From: Kytococcus schroeteri
GTDB lineage: Bacteria; Actinomycetota; Actinomycetes; Actinomycetales; Dermatophilaceae
DNA length: 64,000 nt
Direction of reading: 5' to 3'
Assembly: GCF_042433515.1 (NCBI RefSeq)
Contig: NZ_JBHLVH010000006.1
Coordinates: 11,037 to 75,036 of the forward strand
Below the pieces are notes generated by a model. That model saw only the letters and a list, made by a program, of their open reading frames with translations. It searched no databases and was not told where the DNA came from. This document shows positions 7,931 through 15,808 of the stretch, in pieces; the first letter of the stretch is position 1, and every line of letters begins with the position of its first letter. The position numbers were made by a program, and so were the translations under genes.

Positions 7931-9636
7931 GCGACGGCTCCTGCGCGGTGGGTGGGCTGGCTGGACCCGGTGGGCTGGTCTGTGCTGGCGGGCTGGACCG
8001 TGCGGGTGGGCCGGCCCTGCTCCTCGACCCACCGGTGGCCGCCCACCGACCGCTCGCGCCGCAGGGCGGAACGCAGCACGAGGCGGGCCACCAGGGCATC
8101 GGGCCCGGGGCGGCCCTCGAGCGCGGTCAGGGCGCGGTGCACCTCGTCGCGACGGCGGGCCACGCCGGCGGCGGTGGAGAGCAGCTCGCCCACCAGCGGG
8201 TCGCGGGCGGGACCGTCCCCGAGGAGACGCTCGGTCGCCAGGGCGGCCTCTGCCGCATCGGCGGTGATGGTGCGCTCGGCCCCCACGGGCGAGCGCCACC
8301 CATCGTGCCAGGTGCCAGCCAGATCAGCCGACTGCGCGGCGCTCTCAGCCGGCTCCCCCGCGGCCGAGAGCACGTCCGCTGCGGCCGCGCGTGCGGTCAC
8401 CACCCCCTCGAGCAGCGAGTTGGAGGCCAACCGATTGGCGCCGTGCAGCCCGGTGCAGGCCACCTCGCCGACGGCCCAGAGCCCCGGCACGGTCGTGCGG
8501 CCGCGGGCGTCGCTGAGCACCCCGCCCACCGTGTAGTGGGCGGCCGGGCAGACCGGCAGCGGGTCCCGACGCGGGTCCAGGCCGACCGCGGCGGCGGTGG
8601 CGGCCAGGGCGGTGAACTCCTCCAGCCCGCGCACACCGCGGCAGTCCAGCTCCACCCGCCGGCCGGCCAGGCGCTGCGCGTGCACGGCGGCGGCCACGAC
8701 GTCGCGCGGGGCCACCTCGCCCACGAAGCGCTGGCCGTCGGCCCGCAGCACGGCGCCGTCGCCGCGCAGGGCCTCGGTGAGCAGCGGCAGGCGCCCGGCC
8801 GGGGGGCGGCCCGCGGCGGTTTCGGACCGGCCCACCGGGGTGTCAGTCAGGTCGAGCGCGGTGGGGTGGAACTGCACGAACTCCAGGTCGCCCAGCACGG
8901 CCCCGGCGCGGGCGGCCAGCACGATGCCGGCGCCGGCGTTGGTGGCGGGGTTGGTGCTGTCACGGAAGAGCCCGGCGAACCCGCCGGTGGCCAGCACGAC
9001 GGCGGCCGCGGCCAGGTCGCGCTCGCCGGTGGCCGTGCGCACGCGCACGTCGGTGACGCGGTCCTCGCCGGTCAGCAGCCCGGTGGCCTCGCCGGCCAGG
9101 TGCGTGACGTGCCCGGCGGCAGCCACCGCATCGGCCAGGGCGGCGGCGATGACGGCGCCCGACCGGTCGCCCGCGTGCACCACCCGGTGCCGGCCGTGCC
9201 CGCCCTCGCGGCCCAGCGCCCACGGCGCGGGGTCGGCGGCGGGCTCACGACCCTCAACCTCCTCGCCCGCGGCACGGTCCCAGGCCACGCCGAGGTCGGC
9301 CAGCAGCGCCACCACCTCGGGCCCGGCGCCCACGATGCGGTCCACGGTCGCCGCGTCGCACAGCCCGGCCCCGGCGGCCAGGGTGTCCGCAGCGTGGTCG
9401 GCCGGCCGGTCGCCCGCTCCCACGGCCGCGGCGAGCCCGCCCTGCGCCAGCTCGGTGGAACCGCCCCGCCCGGGCGCCTCCGGACTCACCAGCACGCACG
9501 GCCACGGCGCGACGGACAGCGCGGCCACCATCCCGGCCACGCCGGCGCCGAGCACCACCACGGGGCGCGCGTCCCCCATCGGGCCCGGGTCCCCGGAGGC
9601 GGCCCCCGTCGCGCCCGCGCCCCTCGCGTGCGTCAC
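7927..9636 (-). CDS. nadB: L-aspartate oxidase
   Basis: A flavoprotein oxidising L-aspartate to iminoaspartate for quinolinate synthesis. The Rossmann motif VVVLGAGVAGMVAAL opens the conserved part. It is followed by the FAD and substrate segments GGSTELAQGGLAAA, HRVVHAGDRSG, QFHPTAL and HYTVGGV, and then GLHGANRLASNSLLE before a C-terminal helical domain with RRDEVHRAL. I place the start at the GTG at 9636, which overlaps the nadA stop as GTGA and has GGAG five bases upstream (569 residues). An ATG at 9579 would give 550 residues but has a weaker ribosome site. The reactive iminoaspartate is passed to NadA, which fits the coupled genes. Confidence 0.95.
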   Translation of the reverse strand: MTHARGAGATGAASGDPGPMGDARPVVVLGAGVAGMVAALSVAPWPCVLVSPEAPGRGGSTELAQGGLAAAVGAGDRPADHAADTLAAGAGLCDAATVDRIVGAGPEVVALLADLGVAWDRAAGEEVEGREPAADPAPWALGREGGHGRHRVVHAGDRSGAVIAAALADAVAAAGHVTHLAGEATGLLTGEDRVTDVRVRTATGERDLAAAAVVLATGGFAGLFRDSTNPATNAGAGIVLAARAGAVLGDLEFVQFHPTALDLTDTPVGRSETAAGRPPAGRLPLLTEALRGDGAVLRADGQRFVGEVAPRDVVAAAVHAQRLAGRRVELDCRGVRGLEEFTALAATAAAVGLDPRRDPLPVCPAAHYTVGGVLSDARGRTTVPGLWAVGEVACTGLHGANRLASNSLLEGVVTARAAAADVLSAAGEPAESAAQSADLAGTWHDGWRSPVGAERTITADAAEAALATERLLGDGPARDPLVGELLSTAAGVARRRDEVHRALTALEGRPGPDALVARLVLRSALRRERSVGGHRWVEEQGRPTRTVQPASTDQPTGSSQPTHRAGAVA

Positions 9637-10682
9637 GAGAGCTCCAGCATCCGCTCGACCGCCCGGCGCGCCGCCGCGGCCGTGGACTCCTCGAGCACCA
9701 CCTCGGGCCCGCCGGTCTCCAGCGCGGCCCGGATGCCCGCGAGCGTGGAGCGCCGCATGTGCGGGCACAGGTTGCACGGCTGCACGTACTCGGTCTCCGG
9801 CTGGGCGGCGCGGATGTTGTCCGCCATCGAGCACTCGGTGATGAGCGCCACCTGGGCGGGCCGCTGCGTGCGCACGTAGTCGAGCATGTGCGCGGTGGAC
9901 CCCGCCACGTCGGCGGCGGCGACCACGTCCGGGTGGCACTCCGGGTGCGCCACCACGGTGATGCCGGGGCGCTCGGCGCGGATCTGCTCCACGTCGGCCA
10001 CGGAGAACCGCTCGTGCACCTCGCAGCGCGCCGGGTGGGTGATGACCTCCACCCCGGTGGCCTCGGCGACGTTGCGGGCCAGGTACTCGTCGGGCACGCA
10101 GATGATCTTCTCGGCCCCCAGGTGGCGCACGATCCGCTCCACGTTGCCGCTGGTGCAGCACACGTCGCTCACGGCCTTCACCGCCGCGGAGGAGTTGACG
10201 TAGGTGACCACGGGCACGCCGGGGTGGGCGGCGCGCAGGGCCAGCACGTCCTCGGGGGTGATGCCGTCGGCCAGCGAGCAGCCGGCCCCCGCATCGGGCA
10301 CGAGCACGGTCTTGCCGGGGTTGAGCAGCTTGGCGGTCTCGGCCATGAACGGCACGCCCGCCAGCACGATGGTGGAGGCCTCCACCTCCTGCGCCATGCG
10401 GGCCAGCGCCAGGGAGTCGCCCACCAGGTCGGCGACGCCGTGGAAGATCTCGGGGGTCTGGTAGTTGTGCGCCAGCACCACGGCGTCGCGGGTGCGCTTG
10501 AGCTCCTTGATGGCCACCACGTCCTGCGCGAAGGTCGCCCACTCGGCCTCGGGCACCACGTGGCGCACGCGGTCGTACTCCTCGCGCGTGGCCTCGATGG
10601 CGGCCGCGACGTCGAGCAGCTCGGCCTCCGTGGCGCGGTGGCGCACCCGCGGGGTGGCCAGGTGGGTGGTGGTGGCGGTCAT
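9633..10682 (-). CDS. nadA: Quinolinate synthase (4Fe-4S enzyme)
   Basis: A 349-residue enzyme condensing iminoaspartate with dihydroxyacetone phosphate to quinolinate. The signature VLAHNYQTPEI is followed by VGDSLALARMA. Cluster cysteines are in GAGCSLADG, in the CC of SDVCCTSGNV, and in CNLCPHMRR near the C-terminus, where the CxxC replaces the single cysteine of the shortest forms. First gene of nadABC; downstream genes overlap by four bases. The promoter region contains two adjacent 17-base operator-like units, and a NrtR-type regulator is encoded nearby, so control by NAD status is likely (inference). Confidence 0.96.
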   Translation of the reverse strand: MTATTTHLATPRVRHRATEAELLDVAAAIEATREEYDRVRHVVPEAEWATFAQDVVAIKELKRTRDAVVLAHNYQTPEIFHGVADLVGDSLALARMAQEVEASTIVLAGVPFMAETAKLLNPGKTVLVPDAGAGCSLADGITPEDVLALRAAHPGVPVVTYVNSSAAVKAVSDVCCTSGNVERIVRHLGAEKIICVPDEYLARNVAEATGVEVITHPARCEVHERFSVADVEQIRAERPGITVVAHPECHPDVVAAADVAGSTAHMLDYVRTQRPAQVALITECSMADNIRAAQPETEYVQPCNLCPHMRRSTLAGIRAALETGGPEVVLEESTAAAARRAVERMLELS

Positions 10683-10694
10683 GTCGGCCCCTTG

Positions 10695-10728
10695 TGTTCA
10701 GAGTGAGTACATTCTCAGAGCGAGCACA
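10695..10728. promoter_or_regulatory. Two adjacent 17-base operator-like units upstream of nadA
   Basis: TGTTCAGAGTGAGTACA (10695-10711) is followed without a gap by TTCTCAGAGCGAGCACA (10712-10728). The units agree at 13 of 17 positions, and the first is itself partly palindromic (TGTTC...GTACA). The pair lies 13 bases upstream of the nadA start codon, where a repressor would block transcription. The nearby NrtR-like protein is the obvious candidate; the pairing is inferred. Confidence 0.5.
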
Positions 10729-10740
10729 AGGGTAGGTCAT

Positions 10741-11013
10741 GCGGAGGGGTGCTCGTGACCCGCGCCACAGGGTGGTGCCGGCGGGGGCCGCACGCGCACC
10801 CGGCGCACGCGACACCTCACACAGCGCGCCCCGGTGCACGCGAAACCTCACGCGGCGCGCGAAACGTGCCCGCCGCTCGGGAAACGCCGCGTGCGGGCAG
10901 CACCTTTCCCGTGCGTGGTGAGGTGTCGCGTGCGCAGAGCCCCCACCTCACGCGAGGGGAGGCCACCCGACGCTCCGCGCCGTGACGCCCACTGCCCGCC
11001 GGGCGCCGGCCGC
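10741..11013. repeat. Intergenic palindromic repeat, copy A (with flanking non-coding DNA)
   Basis: No gene is visible. An exact 18-base inverted repeat (10803-10820 with 10918-10935; GCGCACGCGACACCTCAC and its complement) encloses several modules such as GCACGCGAAACCTCACG, CGCGCGAAACG, CGGGAAACG and TTTCCCGTGCG. The same modules recur near 17.1 kb and 29.7 kb, so this is one member of a dispersed family. It sits between the nadA upstream region and the 3' end of the NrtR-type gene. Confidence 0.75.
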
Positions 11014-11901
11014 TCAGCGCACCTTCGGCCGCGGCAGCTTGGTGCCCCCGTGGCGACGCTCGGCGTGCACGGACCGCCGGAACCGGTACAGCTGCGCCGG
11101 GCGACCCCCGGTGTCGCGGCTGGTGCGCCCCGTCGGCTCCACCAGCTCGGCCTGCTGCAGCACCAGCCGGCGGAAGTTCGGCTTGTGCACCTCCTGCCCG
11201 GCCAGCGCCTCCACCGTGGCCTGCAGCTGCCCCAGGGTGAACTCCTCGGCCATCAGCTCGAAGATCAGCGGCCGGTACTGCAGCGTGGAGCGCAGCCGCG
11301 CCAACCCCGTGGCCAGGATGCGCCGGTGGTCGTGCACCATCACCGCCCCGGTGGCCGCCACGGCATCGTCACGCGGGCCCGCCCCGGCACCCGCCGACTC
11401 GCGCACCAGCCCGGCCTCCCACAGCAGCTCGTAGCGCTGCAACGCCAGCTCCGGCGCCCACGGCTGCCCGTCCAGCCCGAAGGTGTGCGCCACCCGCGCC
11501 ACGGCGTCCTCGTCCCCCTCGGCCCAGGTGCGCAGTGCCCGCTCCACCGCCGGCGCCAGCCCCGCGACACCGCGCCGGTCCTCCCAGGGCAGCAGGTCGT
11601 ACACCTCCAGCCACCGCGGTGAGGGGGTGCTCCGCGTCAGGCCGAGGTAGCTGATCGCCACCGTGCGCCCCTGCCCCGCCGGCTCCCGGTCGGCAAAGGT
11701 GTACAGCTGCTCCACGTAGCCCAGCTCCACCCCGCCCTGCTCGGCCACCCACGCGCGCACCCCCGCCTGCAGCGAGCGGTGTGCCGGCTCCAGCGGCCCG
11801 TGGGGCAGGGCGTCGGGCTCGGTGGCCCCCAGCACCACGGGCGTGTCGTCACGCACCCCGATGACGACGGCGACGAGCTCGGCGGCGACGAGGGAGGACA
11901 C
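11014..11901 (-). CDS. NrtR-type regulator: degenerate Nudix domain plus winged helix
   Basis: A 295-residue protein. The N-terminal half (about residues 1-150) is Nudix-like, but the box is worn: where active enzymes have REVxEExG this has RAWVAEQGG, so catalysis is probably lost. The C-terminal part (from about 215) contains FTLGQLQATVEALAG and VHKPNFRRLVL, the winged-helix DNA-binding arrangement of NrtR, ending in a basic tail. NrtR proteins bind ADP-ribose or related NAD metabolites and repress NAD genes. The nadABC operon downstream with its tandem operator fits this role. The start is the GTG at 11901; longer readings would run into the divergent transporter gene. Target and effector are inferred. 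Confidence 0.8.
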   Translation of the reverse strand: MSSLVAAELVAVVIGVRDDTPVVLGATEPDALPHGPLEPAHRSLQAGVRAWVAEQGGVELGYVEQLYTFADREPAGQGRTVAISYLGLTRSTPSPRWLEVYDLLPWEDRRGVAGLAPAVERALRTWAEGDEDAVARVAHTFGLDGQPWAPELALQRYELLWEAGLVRESAGAGAGPRDDAVAATGAVMVHDHRRILATGLARLRSTLQYRPLIFELMAEEFTLGQLQATVEALAGQEVHKPNFRRLVLQQAELVEPTGRTSRDTGGRPAQLYRFRRSVHAERRHGGTKLPRPKVR

Positions 11902-11980
11902 GCCGCCATTCCAGCACGCGGCCCCGCCGGGCAGGCGCCGCGCCCCCCGCCACCACCCGGGCGGGCAGCGCCTCCCTGCG

Positions 11981-11986
11981 TACCCT
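11981..11986 (+). promoter_or_regulatory. -10 hexamer TACCCT, leaderless promoter
   Basis: It ends seven bases before the GTG at 11994. No Shine-Dalgarno sequence is present. Confidence 0.45.
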
Positions 11987-11993
11987 CGACCCC

Positions 11994-13274
11994 GTGAGCA
12001 CAGACACCACCCCCGCACGCACCGCCACCCCGGAGCGCCGCCCCGGCACCGGCGTCGGCCACGGCCCCGTCCCCGCCCTCGTGGGCCTGGCCGCCCTCGT
12101 CGTCCTGGGCGTCGGCATCCGCTCCCAGGCCAGCCTGCTCGGGCCCATGTTCCTGGCCCTCACGCTGGTCATCACGGCCTACCCGATGGTGACCTGGCTG
12201 CGCCGCCACAAGGTGCCCGGGTGGCTGGCCACCCTGGCCTCGCTGGTGACCATCTACGCGGTGCTCGTGGCCATCGCGTGGTCGATGGTGTGGTCGGTGC
12301 TGCGCCTGGTGGAGGTCATGCCGGAGTACCTCGAGCAGGGGCAGGACCTCTACCGCCAGACCATCCAGCAGCTCGCCACCTTCGGGGTGGACGAGGCGCA
12401 GCTCAAGGAGATGACCTCCAAGATCGAGCCGGGCCAGGTGGCCGGCGTGGTGCAGGGCGTGGCCGGGCAGCTCTCCAGTGGGCTCTCGCTGCTGACGTTG
12501 CTCGCCATCGGCCTGATCTTCCTCGTGCTCGACACCGGCTCCATGCCCGACCGCATGCGCGTCATCGCCCGCGAGCGCCCCGAGGCGGCCGAGGCCCTGG
12601 GGGACTTCGCCCGGCGGGTGCGCTCCTACTGGGTGGTGACCACGGTGTTCGGTCTTCTCGTGGCCCTGGTGGACGTGGGCTTCCTGTGGCTGATGGGCAT
12701 CCCGCTGGCCATCACCTGGGGCGTGTTCAGCTTCGTCACCAACTACATCCCCAACGTGGGCTTCGTGCTGGGCCTCATCCCGCCCGCGCTCATCGCCCTG
12801 CTGGAGAAGGGCCCGATGGCCGCAGTGATCGTGGCCGTGGGCTACTGGGTCATCAACTTCGTGTTCCAGACCATCATCCAGCCGCGCGTCACCGGCGACA
12901 TGGTGGGCCTCAACGCCACGGTCATCTTCGTCTCGCTGATCCTGTGGGCCTACCTGCTGGGCCCGCTGGGAGCGCTGGTGGCGGTGCCGGCCACCATCCT
13001 GGTCAAGGCCGCGCTCATCGACCACGTGCCGGGCAACCGGTGGATGGCGGCACTGGTGGGCGAGAACCCGCGCCCGGAGGAGCAGGACGAGGACACCCCG
13101 GACTCCCGCGACACCGACCACCTGCACGACCACGAGGGCGAGCCCGTCACCTCCACGCAGGGCCGGTCGGGGCTCGAGGGGGAGCGCACGCCCGAGGGGG
13201 CCGCGGCGGGCTCCGCGCGCAGTGCTGCTCCGGCCGCGGACGGGGCGCACCGCGTCGAGGACGAGCGCGGCTGA
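11994..13274 (+). CDS. AI-2E family transporter (PerM/YdiK type membrane protein)
   Basis: A 426-residue polytopic membrane protein. About eight hydrophobic helices follow the family pattern: helices at about 20-60, a loop with the soluble region between about 95 and 145 (EYLEQGQDLYRQT), and then the conserved core with PLAITWGVFSFVTNYIPNVG, VIVAVGYWVINF and the QPRVTGD segment. The last 70 residues are hydrophilic and acidic, which is longer than usual. Substrates of this family vary (autoinducer-2, Na+/H+, glycolate in others) and cannot be assigned here. It is divergently transcribed from the NrtR-type gene with 92 bases between, and is followed by a strong terminator. Confidence 0.88.
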   Translation: MSTDTTPARTATPERRPGTGVGHGPVPALVGLAALVVLGVGIRSQASLLGPMFLALTLVITAYPMVTWLRRHKVPGWLATLASLVTIYAVLVAIAWSMVWSVLRLVEVMPEYLEQGQDLYRQTIQQLATFGVDEAQLKEMTSKIEPGQVAGVVQGVAGQLSSGLSLLTLLAIGLIFLVLDTGSMPDRMRVIARERPEAAEALGDFARRVRSYWVVTTVFGLLVALVDVGFLWLMGIPLAITWGVFSFVTNYIPNVGFVLGLIPPALIALLEKGPMAAVIVAVGYWVINFVFQTIIQPRVTGDMVGLNATVIFVSLILWAYLLGPLGALVAVPATILVKAALIDHVPGNRWMAALVGENPRPEEQDEDTPDSRDTDHLHDHEGEPVTSTQGRSGLEGERTPEGAAAGSARSAAPAADGAHRVEDERG

Positions 13275-13332
13275 GGCCACACCCGCGCGAGCCACGCACG
13301 AGGCGGGCCGCACAGCACGGGCCGCACACAAC

Positions 13333-13370
13333 GCAAGGGGCCGGAGTTCCGAAGAACTCCGGCCCCTTGC
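13333..13370. terminator. Strong intrinsic terminator hairpin
   Basis: A perfect 17-base stem (GCAAGGGGCCGGAGTTC, 13333-13349, with 13354-13370) closes on CGAA; on the other strand the loop is TTCG. It follows the AI-2E transporter by 58 bases. Confidence 0.85.
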
Positions 13371-13678
13371 CGGCTCGTCAGACGCCCTCTGCGTGTCCCA
13401 TCAAATTCGCCGTCAGAGCTGTCTGCCACGGGGAGATCCCGGCCCCTGTGGCATGTCACCCATCCTGAGGGGCGATCCGCCGGATCTCCCAGCCCTGCCG
13501 AACTTCTGGGGAAAACCTTTACCCGGCACGTCGTGCGCGGGCACTCGGCGGGGCCGGCTGGGCCGCCGGTCGCGTGCTCGGAACCTCTCGCCGCGCGGGA
13601 ACTCCCGAGCACGCGAGCGCCGCCCCCGCACCGTCGGCCCCACCACGCAGGCGCACCCGTCGGCCCCACCACCTTGCC
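13371..13678. other. Non-coding stretch with inverted and direct repeats
   Basis: No convincing gene. It contains an 11-base inverted repeat (CGCGTGCTCGG at 13571-13581 with its complement at 13605-13615) and a 16-base direct repeat (CCGTCGGCCCCACCAC at 13631-13646 and 13657-13672) directly upstream of the mutarotase promoter. The direct repeat could be an operator pair. Confidence 0.5.
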
Positions 13679-13684
13679 TACGCT
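13679..13684 (+). promoter_or_regulatory. -10 hexamer TACGCT, leaderless promoter
   Basis: It ends six bases before the ATG at 13691; no Shine-Dalgarno sequence. Confidence 0.5.
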
Positions 13685-13690
13685 GGCCGC

Positions 13691-14644
13691 ATGAGCGACA
13701 CGCCCGCCGCCTCGCCCACCGCGCACCTCGTCACGCTGCCGCCCGGCATCGCCCTGGAGCCCAGCGGATCGGGAGCCGGCGAGCTCGTGGCCCGCACCGC
13801 CGCCTGCACCCTACGCCTCGACCTCCAGGGCGCCCACCTGCTCTCGTTCACCCCCGCCGGCGGCCGCGACCTGCTGTGGACCAGCCCCGACGCCGTCCGC
13901 GCACCCGGCCAGGCGATCCGCGGCGGGGTGCCGGTCTGCGCACCATGGTTCGCCACGGGCCCCGACGGCCACCACACCCCCAAGCACGGCCCGGCCCGCA
14001 CCCAGCCGTGGCAGCCCACCTCGGTCGACGTGGCCCCCGACGGCACCGTCCGCCTGGGCCTGACCACCACCGCCGATGGCGTGGACCTGCACCTGGACGT
14101 CACGGCCGGGGCCGCCCTGCGGATGGCACTCACCCTCGCCCTGCCCGACGGCGCCGCACCGCGCACCGTGGAGGCCGCGCTGCACACCTACCTGGCCGTG
14201 AGCGCCGTGGCCGACTGCACGCTCGCCGGTCTGGACGGCGCCGGCGTGGTGGACACGCTCACCGGCGGGGTCACCACGCAGTCCGGCGACCTGCGCACCG
14301 AGGGCGCCATCGACCGCATCCACCGCACCGCCGGGCCGGTGCACCTCACCGACGCCCACCGCACCGTGGCCGTCACCACGCAGGGCGCCCGCGACACGGT
14401 GGTGTGGAGCCCCGGCGCGGAGGGGGCCCGCACCATGACCGACGTGCCGGACGCCGGATGGGACGGGTTCCTCTGCGTGGAGGCGGCGTGCATCGGCGAT
14501 CGCGGCGACGGCACCGACCACGCGGTGCACCTGCAGCCCGGGGCCTCGCACGTGCTGACAGCCACCTACGCGGTGGAGCCACGCGACGGCGCGGACGGTG
14601 TCGGCGCGGCCACCCACGAGACCGGCCACGGGGCCGCCCGATGA
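13691..14644 (+). CDS. D-hexose-6-phosphate mutarotase / aldose 1-epimerase family protein (YeaD-like)
   Basis: A 317-residue cytoplasmic protein with the galactose-mutarotase beta-sandwich pattern. GAHLLSFTPAGGRDLLWTSP is followed by IRGGVPVCAPWFA and the histidine-bearing segment HTPKHGPART, with a putative general-base region near the C-terminus (GFLCVEAACIGD). These match glucose-6-phosphate 1-epimerases, which interconvert alpha and beta anomers. The protein uses a leaderless start. Its stop overlaps the next gene (ATGA), so it is cotranscribed with an FAD-dependent oxidoreductase. The pairing has no obvious metabolic logic. Confidence 0.85.
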   Translation: MSDTPAASPTAHLVTLPPGIALEPSGSGAGELVARTAACTLRLDLQGAHLLSFTPAGGRDLLWTSPDAVRAPGQAIRGGVPVCAPWFATGPDGHHTPKHGPARTQPWQPTSVDVAPDGTVRLGLTTTADGVDLHLDVTAGAALRMALTLALPDGAAPRTVEAALHTYLAVSAVADCTLAGLDGAGVVDTLTGGVTTQSGDLRTEGAIDRIHRTAGPVHLTDAHRTVAVTTQGARDTVVWSPGAEGARTMTDVPDAGWDGFLCVEAACIGDRGDGTDHAVHLQPGASHVLTATYAVEPRDGADGVGAATHETGHGAAR

Positions 14645-15702
14645 CGGGGCGTCGCCTCACGCGGGTGCCGCTGCGCGCCCCGGACGCCGACGTCGTGGTG
14701 GTGGGCTCCGGCGTGGCGGGGCTGGCCGCCGCGGCCCGGTTGACCACAGCGGGCCGCCTGGTGCGGGTGCTGGAGGCGGGCCCGGTGGCCGGGGGCCGGG
14801 TGGGTTCGGCGCTGCACGACGGCTTCGCGGTGGACGAGGGCCTGCACCTGCTCGACGCCGCGGCGGCGTGGCCGACCGACCTGGTGGACCCGGCCGCGCT
14901 CGACCTGCGCCCGCTCGACCCCACCGAGGGCCTCGTGGACGGGCAGGACGCCCCGGTGCGCCTGGGCGATGACGCGGTGCCCGCCACCGGCCCGCTCGCC
15001 GCCGGGATCTCCCGCCCCGCGGCCCCGGCCCTGCCCGCGCACGGCCTGGTGGCCCTCACGGTGCAGCTCACGGCGCACCTGGACTCCCCCGTGGTGACCG
15101 GCGCCCACGTGGAGGTGGTGCGGTGGCACGGCGGGTCCTGGCAGGTGGTCGGCGACCACGGCACGTGGACCACCGGTCAGGTCGTGCTCGCGGTGCCGCC
15201 CGAGGAGGCCACGCACCTGCTGCACGGCACCCGCATCGAGCACGAGCTGGCGCACCCGGAGTGGCTCGGGACGACCACGTGGTGGCTGGCGCCCGAGGCC
15301 GCGCCGAGCCCCTCGCGCTCCCTGCGGGTGGACGCCCGTCGCGCGCCCGGCCCGGTGGCGGCCACCGTGGTGGTGACCAACGTGGCGCCGGGGTACTCCG
15401 AGGACGGGCGCGCCCTGGTGGCGGCGACGGTGCCGCACCGCGGGGGACGCCCCGTGGCCGGCGAGGCGGCCGTGCGCGCGCACCTCTCGGAGCTGTGGGG
15501 GACGGCGGCGTTCGACTGGCCCGTGGTCGCCCGCCAGGACCACCCGCGCGCCGTGCCCGTGCCCGTGCCCACGCCCGATGCGGCCGGCCCCCTCGCGCTC
15601 GAGCTCGCCCCCGGCCTCGTGCTGGCCGGCGACCACCTCGCCCCGGGAGTCACCGGCGCCCTGGCCTCTGGGGACGCGGCGGCGCGGGTCCTGCTGGCGT
15701 GA
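14641..15702 (+). CDS. NAD(P)/FAD-dependent oxidoreductase (amine-oxidase-like, short)
   Basis: A 353-residue protein. The N-terminus has the dinucleotide-binding motif VVVGSGVAGLAAAARL and then LEAGPVAGGRVGS, the GG doublet typical of flavin amine oxidase, protoporphyrinogen oxidase and carotenoid desaturase relatives. The C-terminal GLVLAGDHLAPGVTGALASG is the second FAD segment. The family is usually 420-500 residues, so the substrate domain is shortened. The substrate is unknown. Its ATG overlaps the mutarotase stop. GTCGCGTGACCGG-type direct repeats follow the gene at about 15707-15740. Confidence 0.8.
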   Translation: MTGRRLTRVPLRAPDADVVVVGSGVAGLAAAARLTTAGRLVRVLEAGPVAGGRVGSALHDGFAVDEGLHLLDAAAAWPTDLVDPAALDLRPLDPTEGLVDGQDAPVRLGDDAVPATGPLAAGISRPAAPALPAHGLVALTVQLTAHLDSPVVTGAHVEVVRWHGGSWQVVGDHGTWTTGQVVLAVPPEEATHLLHGTRIEHELAHPEWLGTTTWWLAPEAAPSPSRSLRVDARRAPGPVAATVVVTNVAPGYSEDGRALVAATVPHRGGRPVAGEAAVRAHLSELWGTAAFDWPVVARQDHPRAVPVPVPTPDAAGPLALELAPGLVLAGDHLAPGVTGALASGDAAARVLLA

Positions 15703-15808
15703 CCCCCGTCGCGTGACCGGCGTCGCGTGACCGGCGTCACGCCGACCCGGCCCGTGTAGCACCATGGGCGCGTCCCGCCGCCCCGCCCCACGAGCACCAG
15801 GAGCGCCC

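Noticed and set aside
7927..10851. One 974-codon frame covering nadB and part of nadA as a single protein
   Set aside because: Only the part up to 9636 is NadB. The extension lies over nadA in the wrong frame and is composed of Arg/Gly/Ala shadow sequence.
15765..15808. Earlier in-frame ATG (15764) for the thiolase
   Set aside because: It would add an Arg/Pro-rich stretch absent from thiolases. The ATG at 15809 has AGGAG at the right distance and gives the normal N-terminus.
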